A stretch of DNA of 64,000 nucleotides from assembly GCF_000025305.1 (NCBI RefSeq), contig NC_013740.1, positions 62,001-126,000 of the forward strand, given 5' to 3'. The position numbers and the translations under genes are program-made. The notes below the pieces were generated by a model, which worked only from the letters and a program-made list of their open reading frames with translations, was not told the DNA's origin and made no database searches. The stretch's first letter is position 1. Each line of letters opens with the position of its first letter. This stretch comes from Acidaminococcus fermentans DSM 20731 (GTDB lineage Bacteria; Bacillota; Negativicutes; Acidaminococcales; Acidaminococcaceae). Positions 1 to 8,685 of this stretch are shown piece by piece.

Positions 1-541
<541 letters not shown>

Positions 542-771
542 TAAGTGAGTCGCCGATTGTTTGCAAGCGGAAGCGCAGCAAAGAATCGTGCCAGCGAACT
601 TACTCAGAAGGATGCGACGAATAGGAGCATCCGTGAGTATCCTCTACCGCAAAGCGGCTGAGGCATACGAAATAAGAGAGCAAGTGAGCGAAAGAAGCTC
701 GTAACGTTACGTCCGAAAGAACGTATATGTCTCTTCATGAAGTTTTGAGGGCTCATGCCTTCAATTGAAAA
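542..771 (+). other. 23S-5S internal transcribed spacer, no tRNA
   Basis: About 230 bases between the 23S and 5S genes. It contains several short self-complementary stretches suggestive of processing stems. I see no cloverleaf and no CCA-ended tRNA-like segment. The spacer is presumably transcribed with the rRNA operon. Confidence 0.7.
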
Positions 772-889
772 TCCGGTGGCGATAGCTAAGGGGATCCACC
801 TGTTCCCATGCCGAACACAGCAGTTAAGCCCTTATACGCCGAAAGTACTCGACTGGAAACGGTCCGGGAGGATAGGGAGCTGCCGGTTA
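772..889 (+). rRNA. 5S ribosomal RNA
   Basis: About 118 bases beginning CCGGTGGCGATAGC and ending GCTGCCGG, whose ends pair. It has the conserved 5S internal block around 795-830 (CCTGTTCCCATGCCGAACAC). It directly follows the 23S spacer and is followed by an intrinsic terminator. Ends are accurate to a few bases. Confidence 0.95.
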
Positions 890-894
890 AGAGA

Positions 895-924
895 GAACGC
901 CTGCATCGAAGGATGCAGGCGTTC
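895..924 (+). terminator. rRNA operon terminator
   Basis: A perfect GC-rich hairpin (GAACGCCTGCATC / GATGCAGGCGTTC, 4-base loop) lies just after the 5S gene and is followed by TTGTGT. It ends the rRNA operon. Confidence 0.85.
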
Positions 925-940
925 TTGTGTATGTCATTGG

Positions 941-1116
941 TCAACGGTCACTCGGAACCGTAGGGGCTGCACGCCGGGCAGCTCGTTTGGATGCTGATTG
1001 TTTGTGCGTTGGGCGGGGCGCCGGGCCTGCGCCCCCTACGGATTGTGCCATTTCAAAATCAATTGGCAAAATTGATTTCCTTCGGCAGTTGACAGCTGAC
1101 CGTTGACAGCTGTCAA
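941..1116 (+). repeat. Intergenic element A, copy 1 (partial)
   Basis: First of four related intergenic elements (others near 26911, 46632 and 49455). Its core is bounded by inverted CCGTAGGGG (958) and CCCCCTACGG (1032). It is followed by an AT-rich palindrome of the type AATCAATT..AATTGATT (1057-1080) and the mini-repeat GTTGACAGCTGACCGTTGAC. There is no coding capacity. The 5' arm seen in copies 3 and 4 is missing here. Confidence 0.6.
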
Positions 1117-1120
1117 AAAA

Positions 1121-1152
1121 GGTGCTGCACGGCCTGTGCAGCACCTTTTTTT
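1121..1152. terminator. Terminator of gltS, probably bidirectional
   Basis: Hairpin GGTGCTGCAC / GTGCAGCACC with an A-run on one side and a T-run on the other, so it could act in both directions. It lies immediately after the stop codon of the minus-strand gltS. Confidence 0.8.
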
Positions 1153-1154
1153 AT

Positions 1155-2390
1155 TTACTTCGGCATGACAAAGAACTTGATGAAGGCAATGGTCTGGGGC
1201 TGGTAGATCACATCCACCAGGAAGGCGCCTACGATGGGGACGATCATGAAGGCTTTCCGGCTCATGCCGTATTTGTCCTTCACGGCGGTCATGTTCACAA
1301 TGGCGGAAGGGGTAGCTCCCAGTCCGTGGCCGCAGAGACCGGCACACATGACCGCAGCATCATAGTTGCCGCCCAGGAGCCGGAAAATCACGAACCGGCA
1401 GGCCAGGACCATGAACACCACCTGGGCCGCCACAACCAGTACAACGCCGCCCAGCAGGCCGGACAGCTCCCACAGACGGAGGGTCATCAGGGCAATGGCC
1501 AGGTACAGGTTCAGCATTACATCCCCGATGCCGTCCACCAGGGAGAAATTGAAGTTGTAGAAATGGTATTTCTCATTCAGGTTCCGGAGGATCACGGCGG
1601 TGAACATGGCTCCTACATAGGTGGGGAAGCTCATGTGGATCAGTTTGCCAATCCAGCCGGAGATCATGGAACCGATGGCCATGCAGCACAGGATAGCCGT
1701 TACATTCTTGATGATGTCCAGGGAACTGAGTTTTTCCCGGGAGGAGGCATTGACGTTTTCCACGTCCGTATCGAAGTTCTCACTGGTATCCGGTTTCAGA
1801 TCATACTTCTCGATGAGCATCCTGGCCACCGGTCCTCCCACCAGTACGGCGGAAATCAGACCAAAGGTGGCAGCTGCCATGCCCACTTCCAGACCGGCCG
1901 GGTAGCCCATGGATACGAAGGTCTTCCCATAGGCCGCGGCGGCTCCGTGGCCGCCGATCATGGAAATGGCGCTGGCCAGCAGGGCATAGGGAGCTTCAAT
2001 GCCAAAGATCTTGGAGAAGGCGATGCCGATGCCGTTCTGGCAGATGGAAACGATCCCGGATATCAGCCAGTAGATGATCAGCAGACCGCCGCCTTTTTTC
2101 AGCAGGGTGATGCTGGCACCCAGGCCCACGGTGGTGAAGAAGGCCAGCATGAAGGGGTCCTGGAAGTAGGTGTCGAATTTGAACCCGTAGGCGCCTGTCT
2201 GGTGACCGATGAAGGTGATGAACATAAAGAGGAATCCCCCTACCACCGGGGCGGGGATGCAGTACTTCCGGAGAGCCGGGCTTTTCCCTTTGACCCAGTA
2301 CCCCAGCAGCAGCATCACAGCGGCCAATGCGGCGGTAAAGACCGCATCAGCCTTGAAAGTCAGGATATTTTTCAGCATAATGATGGACAT
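1155..2390 (-). CDS. gltS: Sodium/glutamate symporter GltS
   Basis: A 411-residue integral membrane protein that takes up glutamate with Na+. Length and sequence match GltS of the ESS family: repeated hydrophobic segments, a re-entrant glycine-rich segment (ISMIGGHGAAAA, about residues 142-153) and its symmetry mate (GLCGHGLGATPSAIVNM, about 350-366). An acidic cytoplasmic linker lies between the two halves (about 200-215). The ATG at 2390 is preceded by AAAGGAAG. It is monocistronic, ends at a terminator, and is divergent from the AspT-like gene. It probably supplies the main fermentation substrate if this is a glutamate fermenter (inference). Confidence 0.93.
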   Translation of the reverse strand: MSIIMLKNILTFKADAVFTAALAAVMLLLGYWVKGKSPALRKYCIPAPVVGGFLFMFITFIGHQTGAYGFKFDTYFQDPFMLAFFTTVGLGASITLLKKGGGLLIIYWLISGIVSICQNGIGIAFSKIFGIEAPYALLASAISMIGGHGAAAAYGKTFVSMGYPAGLEVGMAAATFGLISAVLVGGPVARMLIEKYDLKPDTSENFDTDVENVNASSREKLSSLDIIKNVTAILCCMAIGSMISGWIGKLIHMSFPTYVGAMFTAVILRNLNEKYHFYNFNFSLVDGIGDVMLNLYLAIALMTLRLWELSGLLGGVVLVVAAQVVFMVLACRFVIFRLLGGNYDAAVMCAGLCGHGLGATPSAIVNMTAVKDKYGMSRKAFMIVPIVGAFLVDVIYQPQTIAFIKFFVMPK

Positions 2391-2688
2391 GGAACATCGC
2401 TTCCTTTCTGGATAAAAATGCAGGAATCTTATAGATATCCTTATTGTACTAAAAAGCGGATGTTTTTAAAACAAGTCAAAGGATTTTGTGGAATAAACAA
2501 AAGAAAATGTAACGAAAGCAACAAAAAACAGGAGAAAAAACTTAAGAGGGGCATAATATATCTTAATATACCAACATTAGAGATAACTTATCGAAACTAT
2601 TGCCTAATTCATTAATCTACTGTAAAATTACGTTATCTTTTATTTTATTCTATTTCTTATTTTTTCTTAGTGAGGGGGACAACTTCAT
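2391..2688. promoter_or_regulatory. AT-rich divergent promoter region, gltS / AspT-like gene
   Basis: About 300 bases far richer in A+T than the surroundings, holding promoters for the minus-strand gltS and the plus-strand transporter. Several TATAAT-like hexamers are possible and I cannot choose between them. The ribosome site GAGGGGG lies about 11 bases before the ATG at 2689. No open reading frame or strong hairpin is seen. Confidence 0.5.
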
Positions 2689-4107
2689 ATGCAATTCAAT
2701 TTGATTGCCTTTATCTTCAATCCCTTGGTGCTCCTGTTTGCCACCATGGCCCTGGGGAACCTTTTTGGTGAGCTGAAATTCCGGAAATTCAAATTCGGGA
2801 TCACCGGCACTCTGTTCATCGGGCTGGGCATCGGATATTTCCTGACCCGGTATGCGGCCACTTTTGCCAAAGGTTCCAAATACTACGCCTCTGCCATGAA
2901 AGTCATGCAGGGGAAAGTCATCGACGGTTCTCTCATGAACCTGGCCCTGCTGATCTTCATCGTAGGGACCGGTCTGCTGGCCGCCAAGGACATGAAATAT
3001 GCCATCAACAAATTCGGGAAACAGTTTGTGGCCCTGGCCATCTTCATTCCCTTTGTAGGGGCTGTGGCTTCCTATGGTTTTTCCCAGGCTTTGGACAACC
3101 TGAGCCCGTTCCAGATCACCGGGACCTATACCGGTGCCCTGACCAGTTCTGCCGGTCTGGCGGCGGCTACGGAATCCTCTGACAGCGAATCCCGACGGCT
3201 GGCCCAGGACTTTGCCAACCAGTCGCAGAAGGCCCAGAAGAAGATCCTGGCCATTGTGAACGGCGCCAAGGTCCGTGACGCCAAACTGCGGGGTACGGCG
3301 GTGCCTGACACCATGACCCTGGAAAACACCAAATCCCTGAGCCAGGAAGATGTGGAAGTCTTCGTGACGGAAGCCAAGGCCGGCGTAGGGGTGGGCCATT
3401 CCATCGGCTATCCGTTCGGGGTGCTGTTCCTGATCCTGGGGATCAACGTGATTCCCAAAATCTTCGGGTTTGACGTGGAAGAAGAAAAGAAGAAGTACTT
3501 TGCCCAAAAGGCCATCGATATCAAGAACAATGAAAAACTGGCGGCTTCCACCATGCCGGAAGTTCCCATGGATTTTGTCGGGTTCTCCCTGGCGGCGTTC
3601 CTGGGCTATGTGCTGGGTTCCATCAAGATTTACATGGGGCCCCTGGGGATGTTCTCCCTGGGTTCCACCGGCGGTGCCATCCTGGTTTCCCTGGGTCTGG
3701 GTTCCATCGGGAAGGTGGGGCCTGTGAACTTCCGGATGAACTCCACGGTGCTGGGGAAGATGCGGACCTATTTCCTGTCCGTGTTCCTGGCCGGTACCGG
3801 TCTGAACTACGGGTTCCGGGTCATTGACGCCATCACCGGTTCCGGGTACATGATCGTAATCATTTCCTCCCTGGTGGCCATCCTGTCCGTGCTGTTCGGG
3901 TTCCTGCTGGGGCGCTATGCCTTCCACATCAACTGGACCCTGCTCAGCGGTGCCATCACTGGCGGCATGACTTCCGCTCCCGGCCTGGGGGCTGCCGTGG
4001 ATGCCCTGGAATGTGATGAACCGGCGGTATCCTACGGGGCAACCCAGCCGCTGGCCACCCTGTTCATGGTAATCTTCTCCATCATCATCCATAAACTGCC
4101 GATCTGA
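2689..4107 (+). CDS. AspT/YidE-type putative amino-acid exchanger
   Basis: A 472-residue membrane protein resembling the aspartate:alanine exchanger (AAE) superfamily. It has two hydrophobic halves (about residues 1-150 and 300-470), each with glycine-rich helices, for example SSAGLAAATESSD near 150 and ITGGMTSAPGLGAAVDALE near 426. A charged cytoplasmic region of about 100 residues lies between them. Typical family members carry TrkA_C domains there; here the linker is shorter and I do not recognise one. The substrate is unknown; aspartate/alanine or another amino or dicarboxylic acid is plausible. It stands alone, divergent from gltS. Confidence 0.75.
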   Translation: MQFNLIAFIFNPLVLLFATMALGNLFGELKFRKFKFGITGTLFIGLGIGYFLTRYAATFAKGSKYYASAMKVMQGKVIDGSLMNLALLIFIVGTGLLAAKDMKYAINKFGKQFVALAIFIPFVGAVASYGFSQALDNLSPFQITGTYTGALTSSAGLAAATESSDSESRRLAQDFANQSQKAQKKILAIVNGAKVRDAKLRGTAVPDTMTLENTKSLSQEDVEVFVTEAKAGVGVGHSIGYPFGVLFLILGINVIPKIFGFDVEEEKKKYFAQKAIDIKNNEKLAASTMPEVPMDFVGFSLAAFLGYVLGSIKIYMGPLGMFSLGSTGGAILVSLGLGSIGKVGPVNFRMNSTVLGKMRTYFLSVFLAGTGLNYGFRVIDAITGSGYMIVIISSLVAILSVLFGFLLGRYAFHINWTLLSGAITGGMTSAPGLGAAVDALECDEPAVSYGATQPLATLFMVIFSIIIHKLPI

Positions 4108-4407
4108 GGGAAGGGGGATGTGAAAAATCCCCCCCTGTCACTGGTCACTGGACGAAGGAAGGCAGCCGGGCTGCGGCTGCCTTTCATTGTATGATGCTGA
4201 CTCGGATGTGCCTTTGACTTTTCCTTACCTCGCCAGAAGAACTCATGACAAGCAAAAGATGAAAAGAAAAGTACATTTCTGTTTTTTACTCGAAAGAACC
4301 CGTCAGCCACGGGTTCTTTCCATCGGCCAGTGACTAATGACTGTTGACTAGTGACCAAAAAGGTGCTGTGGGAAAATGATTCTTCATTTTTTCACAGCAC
4401 CTTTTTT
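4108..4407. other. Intergenic region with stacked terminators and mini-repeats
   Basis: No gene. It holds a GGGGGAT..ATCCCCCC hairpin at about 4112-4133, an AAGGCAGCC / GGCTGCCTT hairpin (4157-4183), and a GAAAGAACCCGT / ACGGGTTCTTTC hairpin (about 4300-4331). A short degenerate repeat of the GTGACTA/GTTGACTA type (4329-4355) follows. It ends at the glsA terminator. Confidence 0.6.
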
Positions 4408-4409
4408 TT
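4362..4409. terminator. Terminator of glsA, probably bidirectional
   Basis: Long hairpin GGTGCTGTG-GAAAATGA / TCATTTTT-CACAGCACC with AAAAA before and TTTTTTTT after. The minus-strand glsA stop codon overlaps its plus-strand T-run. Confidence 0.8.
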
Positions 4410-5349
4410 AGAATTCCTTCGTATCGAACACGTGGAGGCCCAGGGATTCGGAGAGGATCCGGAGGATCCGTTCCCCGCCCACGCTGTTGCCTTTTTTGTT
4501 CAGCATGGGGCCGAAGGTGCCGATGCCGATACCGTGGCGGGCAATGGCGCAGATGCCGCCGCCCACGCCGCTTTTGCTGGGCATGCCCACTTTGACGGCA
4601 TATTCGCCTGATTCATCGTACATGCCGCAGAGCATCATCAGGGTGGTGACGATCCGGACAATGGTGGAATCCACCAGCTGCTCCCCGGTCTGGGGATCCA
4701 CCCCGTGGTTGGACAGGATCATCCCGTAATGGGCCAGATCCCGGGCGGTGACCATCACGGAACACATGCGGAAGTACACATCCAGTACCTCTTCCGGCTC
4801 CCCATCCAGTACATTGTCGCTTTTCAGCAGGTAGGCAATGGACCGGTTTCGGGTGCCGGTCTTTTTTTCGGACCGGTAGACGGATTCGTTGAGGCTGATC
4901 CGGGGATTGGCGCAGAGCCGCCGGACCAGGTCCAGGAAACTCTGGAAGGGGTCCGGGGATTCAATGCAGCTGGCTGTCACGATGGCGCCGGCGTTGATCA
5001 TGGGATTGAAGGGCCGCCAGTCCTTCAGCTCCAGCTGCAGGATGCTGTCGAACCGGTCCCCGGTGGGTTCCATGCCGATCTTGCTGAATACCTTGTCATA
5101 GCCGGCAGTCTGGAGGGCCAGGATCAGGGAGAAGGTCTTGGAGATGCTCTGCATGGTAAAGGGGATGTTGCAGTCCCCGGCGGAGTATTCCGTCCCGTCC
5201 TTCCGCATAAGGCAGACCCCCAGGTTCCCGGAATTGGCTTTGGCCAGTTCCGGGATGTAGCTGGCCACCCTGCCTTCGTACAGGACATTCCTGCCTTCTT
5301 CCAGGGCTTTTTCCAGGATCCGCTGGATCTCTTCTTTGTCCATGACCAT
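4408..5349 (-). CDS. glsA: Glutaminase
   Basis: A 313-residue enzyme hydrolysing glutamine to glutamate and ammonia in the cytosol. It has the beta-lactamase-like glutaminase fold signature SxxK (Ser68-Ile-Ser-Lys71). The conserved stretches NPMINAGAI and GMYDESGEYAVKVGMPSKSG are also present. Length matches the family (about 305-315). It lies 18 bases after the alsT-type symporter gene and is clearly in one operon with it. This mirrors glutaminase-glutamine transporter pairs known in other bacteria. The start at 5349 gives the family's N-terminus and is preceded by AAAGGAGCG. Confidence 0.95.
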   Translation of the reverse strand: MVMDKEEIQRILEKALEEGRNVLYEGRVASYIPELAKANSGNLGVCLMRKDGTEYSAGDCNIPFTMQSISKTFSLILALQTAGYDKVFSKIGMEPTGDRFDSILQLELKDWRPFNPMINAGAIVTASCIESPDPFQSFLDLVRRLCANPRISLNESVYRSEKKTGTRNRSIAYLLKSDNVLDGEPEEVLDVYFRMCSVMVTARDLAHYGMILSNHGVDPQTGEQLVDSTIVRIVTTLMMLCGMYDESGEYAVKVGMPSKSGVGGGICAIARHGIGIGTFGPMLNKKGNSVGGERILRILSESLGLHVFDTKEF

Positions 5350-5367
5350 AATGGAGCGCTCCTTTCT

Positions 5368-6774
5368 TTATTTCCAGAAATCCAATTCTTCCGGTTTCAG
5401 GCCGATGGATGTCCCTTTGAACTGGGGATCCAGTCCGGCCGTTTTCTGTTTTTTGTAATCCTCATAGGCATGGACCACCACGCCTCCCAGCAGCACACAG
5501 GCAGTCAGGTTGATCAGGGTCATGCCACCCATCATGATGTCCGCCAGGTCCCAGGCGGCGGCCATGGGGATGATGGCGCCCAGGAAGACCACCAGGACGG
5601 CATAGAGATGGAAGCCTTTCATGAAGCCCCGGCTGGGAATCCGTTTGTGGTTCAGGTAAGCCAGGCCGTTTTCACAGTAGTAGATGTTCCCGATCAGGGT
5701 GGTGAAGGAGAACACCAGCATGGATACAGTAATGAACAGAGGCCCGAAATCTCCCAGGACTTTGTGGAGGGAAGTCTGGACCCACAGGGCGCCGGCGTTG
5801 TCCGCATTGCCCGGGACCCCGGATACCAGGCACATGAAGGCGGTGGCGTTGCACAGGATCACCGTGTCGATGTACACGGAGAGCATCTGGACCAGACCCT
5901 GTTTCACCGGATGGGTGGTGGTGGCAGCGGCTGCGGCGTTGGGGGCGGATCCTACACCGGCTTCGTTGGAATACAGGCCCCGTTTGATGCCCATGACCAG
6001 GCAGGAACCGGCAATGCCGCTGAAAATGGCCCGGAAATTGAAGGCGTCAGCCAGGATGGCTTCGAAGACCCGGGGGACTTCCTGGAAGTTGAGGACCAGC
6101 ACCACCAGGGTCACCAGGGCATAGGCTACTCCCATGAAGGGCACCAGGATGCCGGCGGCCTTTTCAATGGCTTTGGCACCGCCCATGACACAGATGCCCA
6201 CCAGCACTGCCATTACCGCGCCAATCACCGCAGGGGTGGTGTCCGGATGGTAGAAGCTGTACACGGAGAAGGTGGACTGGACATTGTAGGAGCAGAGCAG
6301 GTTGAAGCCGAAGGAATAGGTCAGCAGCAGGAACACCACGAAGGCGGTGGCCATGGCTTTGTTGTGGAGCGCGTCTTCAATGTAGTAGGCCGGGCCCCCG
6401 TAGGCGGAACCGTCTTCTTTCCGCCGTTTGAAGATCTGGGCCAGGGTACATTCCGTAAAGGAAGAGGCGGCGCCGATGATGGCCATGACGGTCATCCAGA
6501 AGGCGGCGCCGGGACCGCCCAGGCAGATGGCAGTGGAAATGCCGATGATGTTCCCGGTGCCCACACAGGCGGCGGTGGAGACCATCAGGGCCTGGAAGGG
6601 AGAGGTGCCATTCCCGTCCTGGGGCTTCACCATCAGGAGCCGGATGGCTTCCGGCAGCCAGCGCACCTGGACAAAGCCCATACGGATACTGAAGTAGAGC
6701 CCGGCGGCCCCCATGACCACCAGCAGGATCGGGTAGTACAGGATACTGTCCACCGCATCGAGAAATTCCATCAT
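5368..6774 (-). CDS. alsT: Na+:alanine/glycine-family symporter, probable glutamine uptake
   Basis: A 468-residue AGCS-family (sodium:alanine symporter) protein with about 10-11 membrane segments. The family signature is visible near residues 60-85 (STAACVGTGNIIGI, then GGPGAAFWM), with SNEAGVGSAPNAAAAA near 268-283. AGCS members carry alanine, glycine or glutamine. Being the first gene of an operon with glutaminase makes glutamine the likeliest substrate (inference). The ribosome site AGGAGG lies before the ATG at 6774. Transcription probably starts from the -10 enclosed by the palindrome at 6809-6834. Confidence 0.88.
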   Translation of the reverse strand: MMEFLDAVDSILYYPILLVVMGAAGLYFSIRMGFVQVRWLPEAIRLLMVKPQDGNGTSPFQALMVSTAACVGTGNIIGISTAICLGGPGAAFWMTVMAIIGAASSFTECTLAQIFKRRKEDGSAYGGPAYYIEDALHNKAMATAFVVFLLLTYSFGFNLLCSYNVQSTFSVYSFYHPDTTPAVIGAVMAVLVGICVMGGAKAIEKAAGILVPFMGVAYALVTLVVLVLNFQEVPRVFEAILADAFNFRAIFSGIAGSCLVMGIKRGLYSNEAGVGSAPNAAAAATTTHPVKQGLVQMLSVYIDTVILCNATAFMCLVSGVPGNADNAGALWVQTSLHKVLGDFGPLFITVSMLVFSFTTLIGNIYYCENGLAYLNHKRIPSRGFMKGFHLYAVLVVFLGAIIPMAAAWDLADIMMGGMTLINLTACVLLGGVVVHAYEDYKKQKTAGLDPQFKGTSIGLKPEELDFWK

Positions 6775-6808
6775 CTTGTTGTTCCTCCTGTTCTGAATTC
6801 ATAAGATT

Positions 6809-6834
6809 TTCTCTAAATTCATTATAAGAGAGAA
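6809..6834 (-). promoter_or_regulatory. Promoter/operator of the alsT-glsA operon
   Basis: Read on the minus strand, TATAAT (6826-6821) sits between the arms of an inverted repeat TTCTCT (6809-6814) / AGAGAA (6829-6834). Enclosure of the -10 by a palindrome suggests repressor or LysR-type control; the adjacent LysR gene is the obvious candidate. The -35 is not clear. Confidence 0.4.
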
Positions 6835-6874
6835 CTTGGGTATCGGGGAAATATATGATGTACATGGGGGCCAT

Positions 6875-7828
6875 TTACAAAGCCGATGAAGTGGTTTCTG
6901 TCTGGAGCCGGGCATACCGGTCCCGGAGCAGCTGGATGAAGTCATTTTCCATCCGGGACAGCATGGCTCCTTCCCGGAGGATGAGCCCGAACCGGAGATG
7001 CTCGCTGCAGCCCAGGAGAGGGACGGAAACCACCTTGTACAGGGAGTCCTGGCCCAGGAATTCCATGATGCCCACGGTGAAGAAATTGGTCCGGGACAGC
7101 AGGGCCATCTGCTCCTGCCGGTCATTGACGTAGATCACTTTCCGGGTATCGTTCAGGTCGATGGGGCCTTTTTCCGTGCTGATGTGGTAGATGAAGTCCT
7201 CGTACTGGCCGATGTACCGGACAAAGCCGTAGTCCTGGAGTTCCTGGATGTGGATGCCTTTCCGGCCGAACCGGCGGACCAGTTCGTGCTCGGCGGAGAG
7301 GCACACATAGGGAGGGAAGCTGGCCAGGGGGATATAGTGGAGCCCCTGTTGGGCAAAATAGGTTTCCAGATCGTCCCGGCGGGTAGCCATGTGGATGACC
7401 CCCACATTGGAATAGCCGTTCTTCACCTGGGCAATCACATCCAGGGTGGCGGCTTCGCACAGGTGGTTGGAAAAGCTTTCCGCATCCTGGTAGCGCCGGC
7501 AGATTTCGTTGAAACATTCGGCGGTATGGGAAAAACGGGTCATGCTTACGTTCAGGCAGCCGCAGTCCTGCTTCCGGGCGGTGGAAAGGTGCCGGAGCTG
7601 ATCCATTTCCCGGAGGATCACCTTGGAATGGGCCAGGATCCGCTGGCCGTCCAGGGTCAGCCGGGTGCCCTGGCTGGTGCGGCGGAACAGGGTGAGGCCC
7701 ATTTCTTTTTCCAGTTGTTTGATGATGTGGCTGAGCTGGGGCTGGGAGATGTACATGGCCCTGGCAGCCCGGGTAATGGACCCGTACTGGGCCACAGCGG
7801 CAAAATAGCGAAGATTGTTGGTATCCAT
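6875..7828 (-). CDS. LysR-family transcriptional regulator
   Basis: A 317-residue LysR-type regulator. The N-terminal winged helix-turn-helix is at residues 1-60 (SITRAARAMYISQPQLSHII), followed by a linker helix and an effector-binding domain. The ATG at 7828 is chosen because AGGAGG stands 6 bases upstream; an upstream extension would lack homology to the family. It is transcribed toward alsT-glsA and divergent from the formate/nitrite channel gene. Either could be its target; the effector is unknown. Confidence 0.9.
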   Translation of the reverse strand: MDTNNLRYFAAVAQYGSITRAARAMYISQPQLSHIIKQLEKEMGLTLFRRTSQGTRLTLDGQRILAHSKVILREMDQLRHLSTARKQDCGCLNVSMTRFSHTAECFNEICRRYQDAESFSNHLCEAATLDVIAQVKNGYSNVGVIHMATRRDDLETYFAQQGLHYIPLASFPPYVCLSAEHELVRRFGRKGIHIQELQDYGFVRYIGQYEDFIYHISTEKGPIDLNDTRKVIYVNDRQEQMALLSRTNFFTVGIMEFLGQDSLYKVVSVPLLGCSEHLRFGLILREGAMLSRMENDFIQLLRDRYARLQTETTSSAL

Positions 7829-7987
7829 GGGAACCTCCTGGGGTGGTATCGGCTGTATTATAGCATAGATTTTCTTTTTCTTTCTCAAACTTTTTTGACG
7901 ATTTCCCGATAGGCGGTGTGCTATACTTTGGCCAAACCCCATCTGGGGGGATACAAATCCGATAATTCAAGGAGGATAACTGGTAAA
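7829..7987. promoter_or_regulatory. Divergent promoter region, lysR / FNT channel
   Basis: On the plus strand an extended -10 TGCTATACT occurs near 7917-7925. It is followed by a small hairpin ACCCC-ATCT-GGGG (about 7935-7947) in the leader and AAGGAGGAT before the ATG at 7988. The minus-strand regulator promoter must also lie here but is not clear. Confidence 0.4.
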
Positions 7988-8611
7988 ATGACAAAAATCA
8001 TACCTTCTTCCCTTGCGGCAGGGTTCTGCATCGGGCTGGGAGGCGCCGTATTCCTGCTCCAGACGGAAAAACTGGTGGGGGCGGTGCTGTTCTGCCTGGG
8101 CCTGTACACCATCTGTGAAATGCAGTTCCATCTGTTTACGGGCCGGGTGTGCTACGCCCTGGAACAGCCCCTGTGGCAGTGGCTCCGGTTCCCGGTGATC
8201 TGGTGCGGAAACTGGCTGGGGACGGGCCTGGCAGCCGGACTCCTGTCCCTGACCCGGGTGGGGCCGGCGGCCCGGCAGGCGGCCCAGGTACTGGTCCGGG
8301 CCAAGGACGGGGATACCCTGCTGAGCCTGTTTGTGCTGGGCTTTTTCTGCAATATCTTCGTCTACATTGCGGTGGAAGGATACAAGACCTTTCCCCTGGC
8401 CCTGGGCAAATACCTGGCCATTTTTGTGGGGATCACCGTATTCATCATGAGCGGCTATGAACACAGTGTGGCGGATATGTTCTACTATTTCATGGCGGGC
8501 CGGATGGACCCGGAGGCCCTGGTGCGGCTGCTGGTGATCACCGCCGGGAATGTGTGCGGCGGATGGGCCGCCTGGGGTGCCCGGCAGGCGGGGAAACGGG
8601 CTGCCCGGTAA
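7988..8611 (+). CDS. Formate/nitrite transporter family channel
   Basis: A 207-residue membrane protein of the FNT family with six expected helices. Visible marks are the aromatic-rich CEMQFHLFTGRVCY region, GNWLGTG (loop after helix 2 or 3) and the second signature GYEHSVADM near residue 160. It is shorter than typical FocA/NirC proteins (about 255-280), mainly at the ends. Substrate could be formate, nitrite, hydrosulfide or a short organic acid. AAGGAGGAT fixes the start at 7988. Confidence 0.85.
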   Translation: MTKIIPSSLAAGFCIGLGGAVFLLQTEKLVGAVLFCLGLYTICEMQFHLFTGRVCYALEQPLWQWLRFPVIWCGNWLGTGLAAGLLSLTRVGPAARQAAQVLVRAKDGDTLLSLFVLGFFCNIFVYIAVEGYKTFPLALGKYLAIFVGITVFIMSGYEHSVADMFYYFMAGRMDPEALVRLLVITAGNVCGGWAAWGARQAGKRAAR

Positions 8612-8649
8612 AATCGGGGACAGGGGTGGTTTCCCCGGAGCTTTTTTGC

Positions 8650-8664
8650 TATACTCGAAGTATA
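8650..8664 (+). promoter_or_regulatory. Palindromic -10 region before the alcohol dehydrogenase gene
   Basis: The perfect palindrome TATACT-CGA-AGTATA coincides with a -10-like hexamer 22 bases before the GAGGGGG ribosome site. A preceding CCCCGGAGCTTTTTT may end the FNT transcript. The palindrome could be an operator; no partner is known. Confidence 0.35.
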
Positions 8665-8685
8665 TTTTACTGAGGGGGCGTTAGG

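Noticed and set aside
542-771. Possible tRNA in the 23S-5S spacer
   Set aside because: No cloverleaf, anticodon arm or T-loop consensus can be formed; the stems look like rRNA processing sites.
1122-2615. A 497-codon open frame on the plus strand opposite gltS
   Set aside because: It is antisense to a clear GltS coding sequence, has a low-complexity His/Gly/Gln-rich translation, and results from high GC at third codon positions. Similar long mirrors at 4705-6804, 16506-19022 and 21801-24068 were dropped for the same reason.
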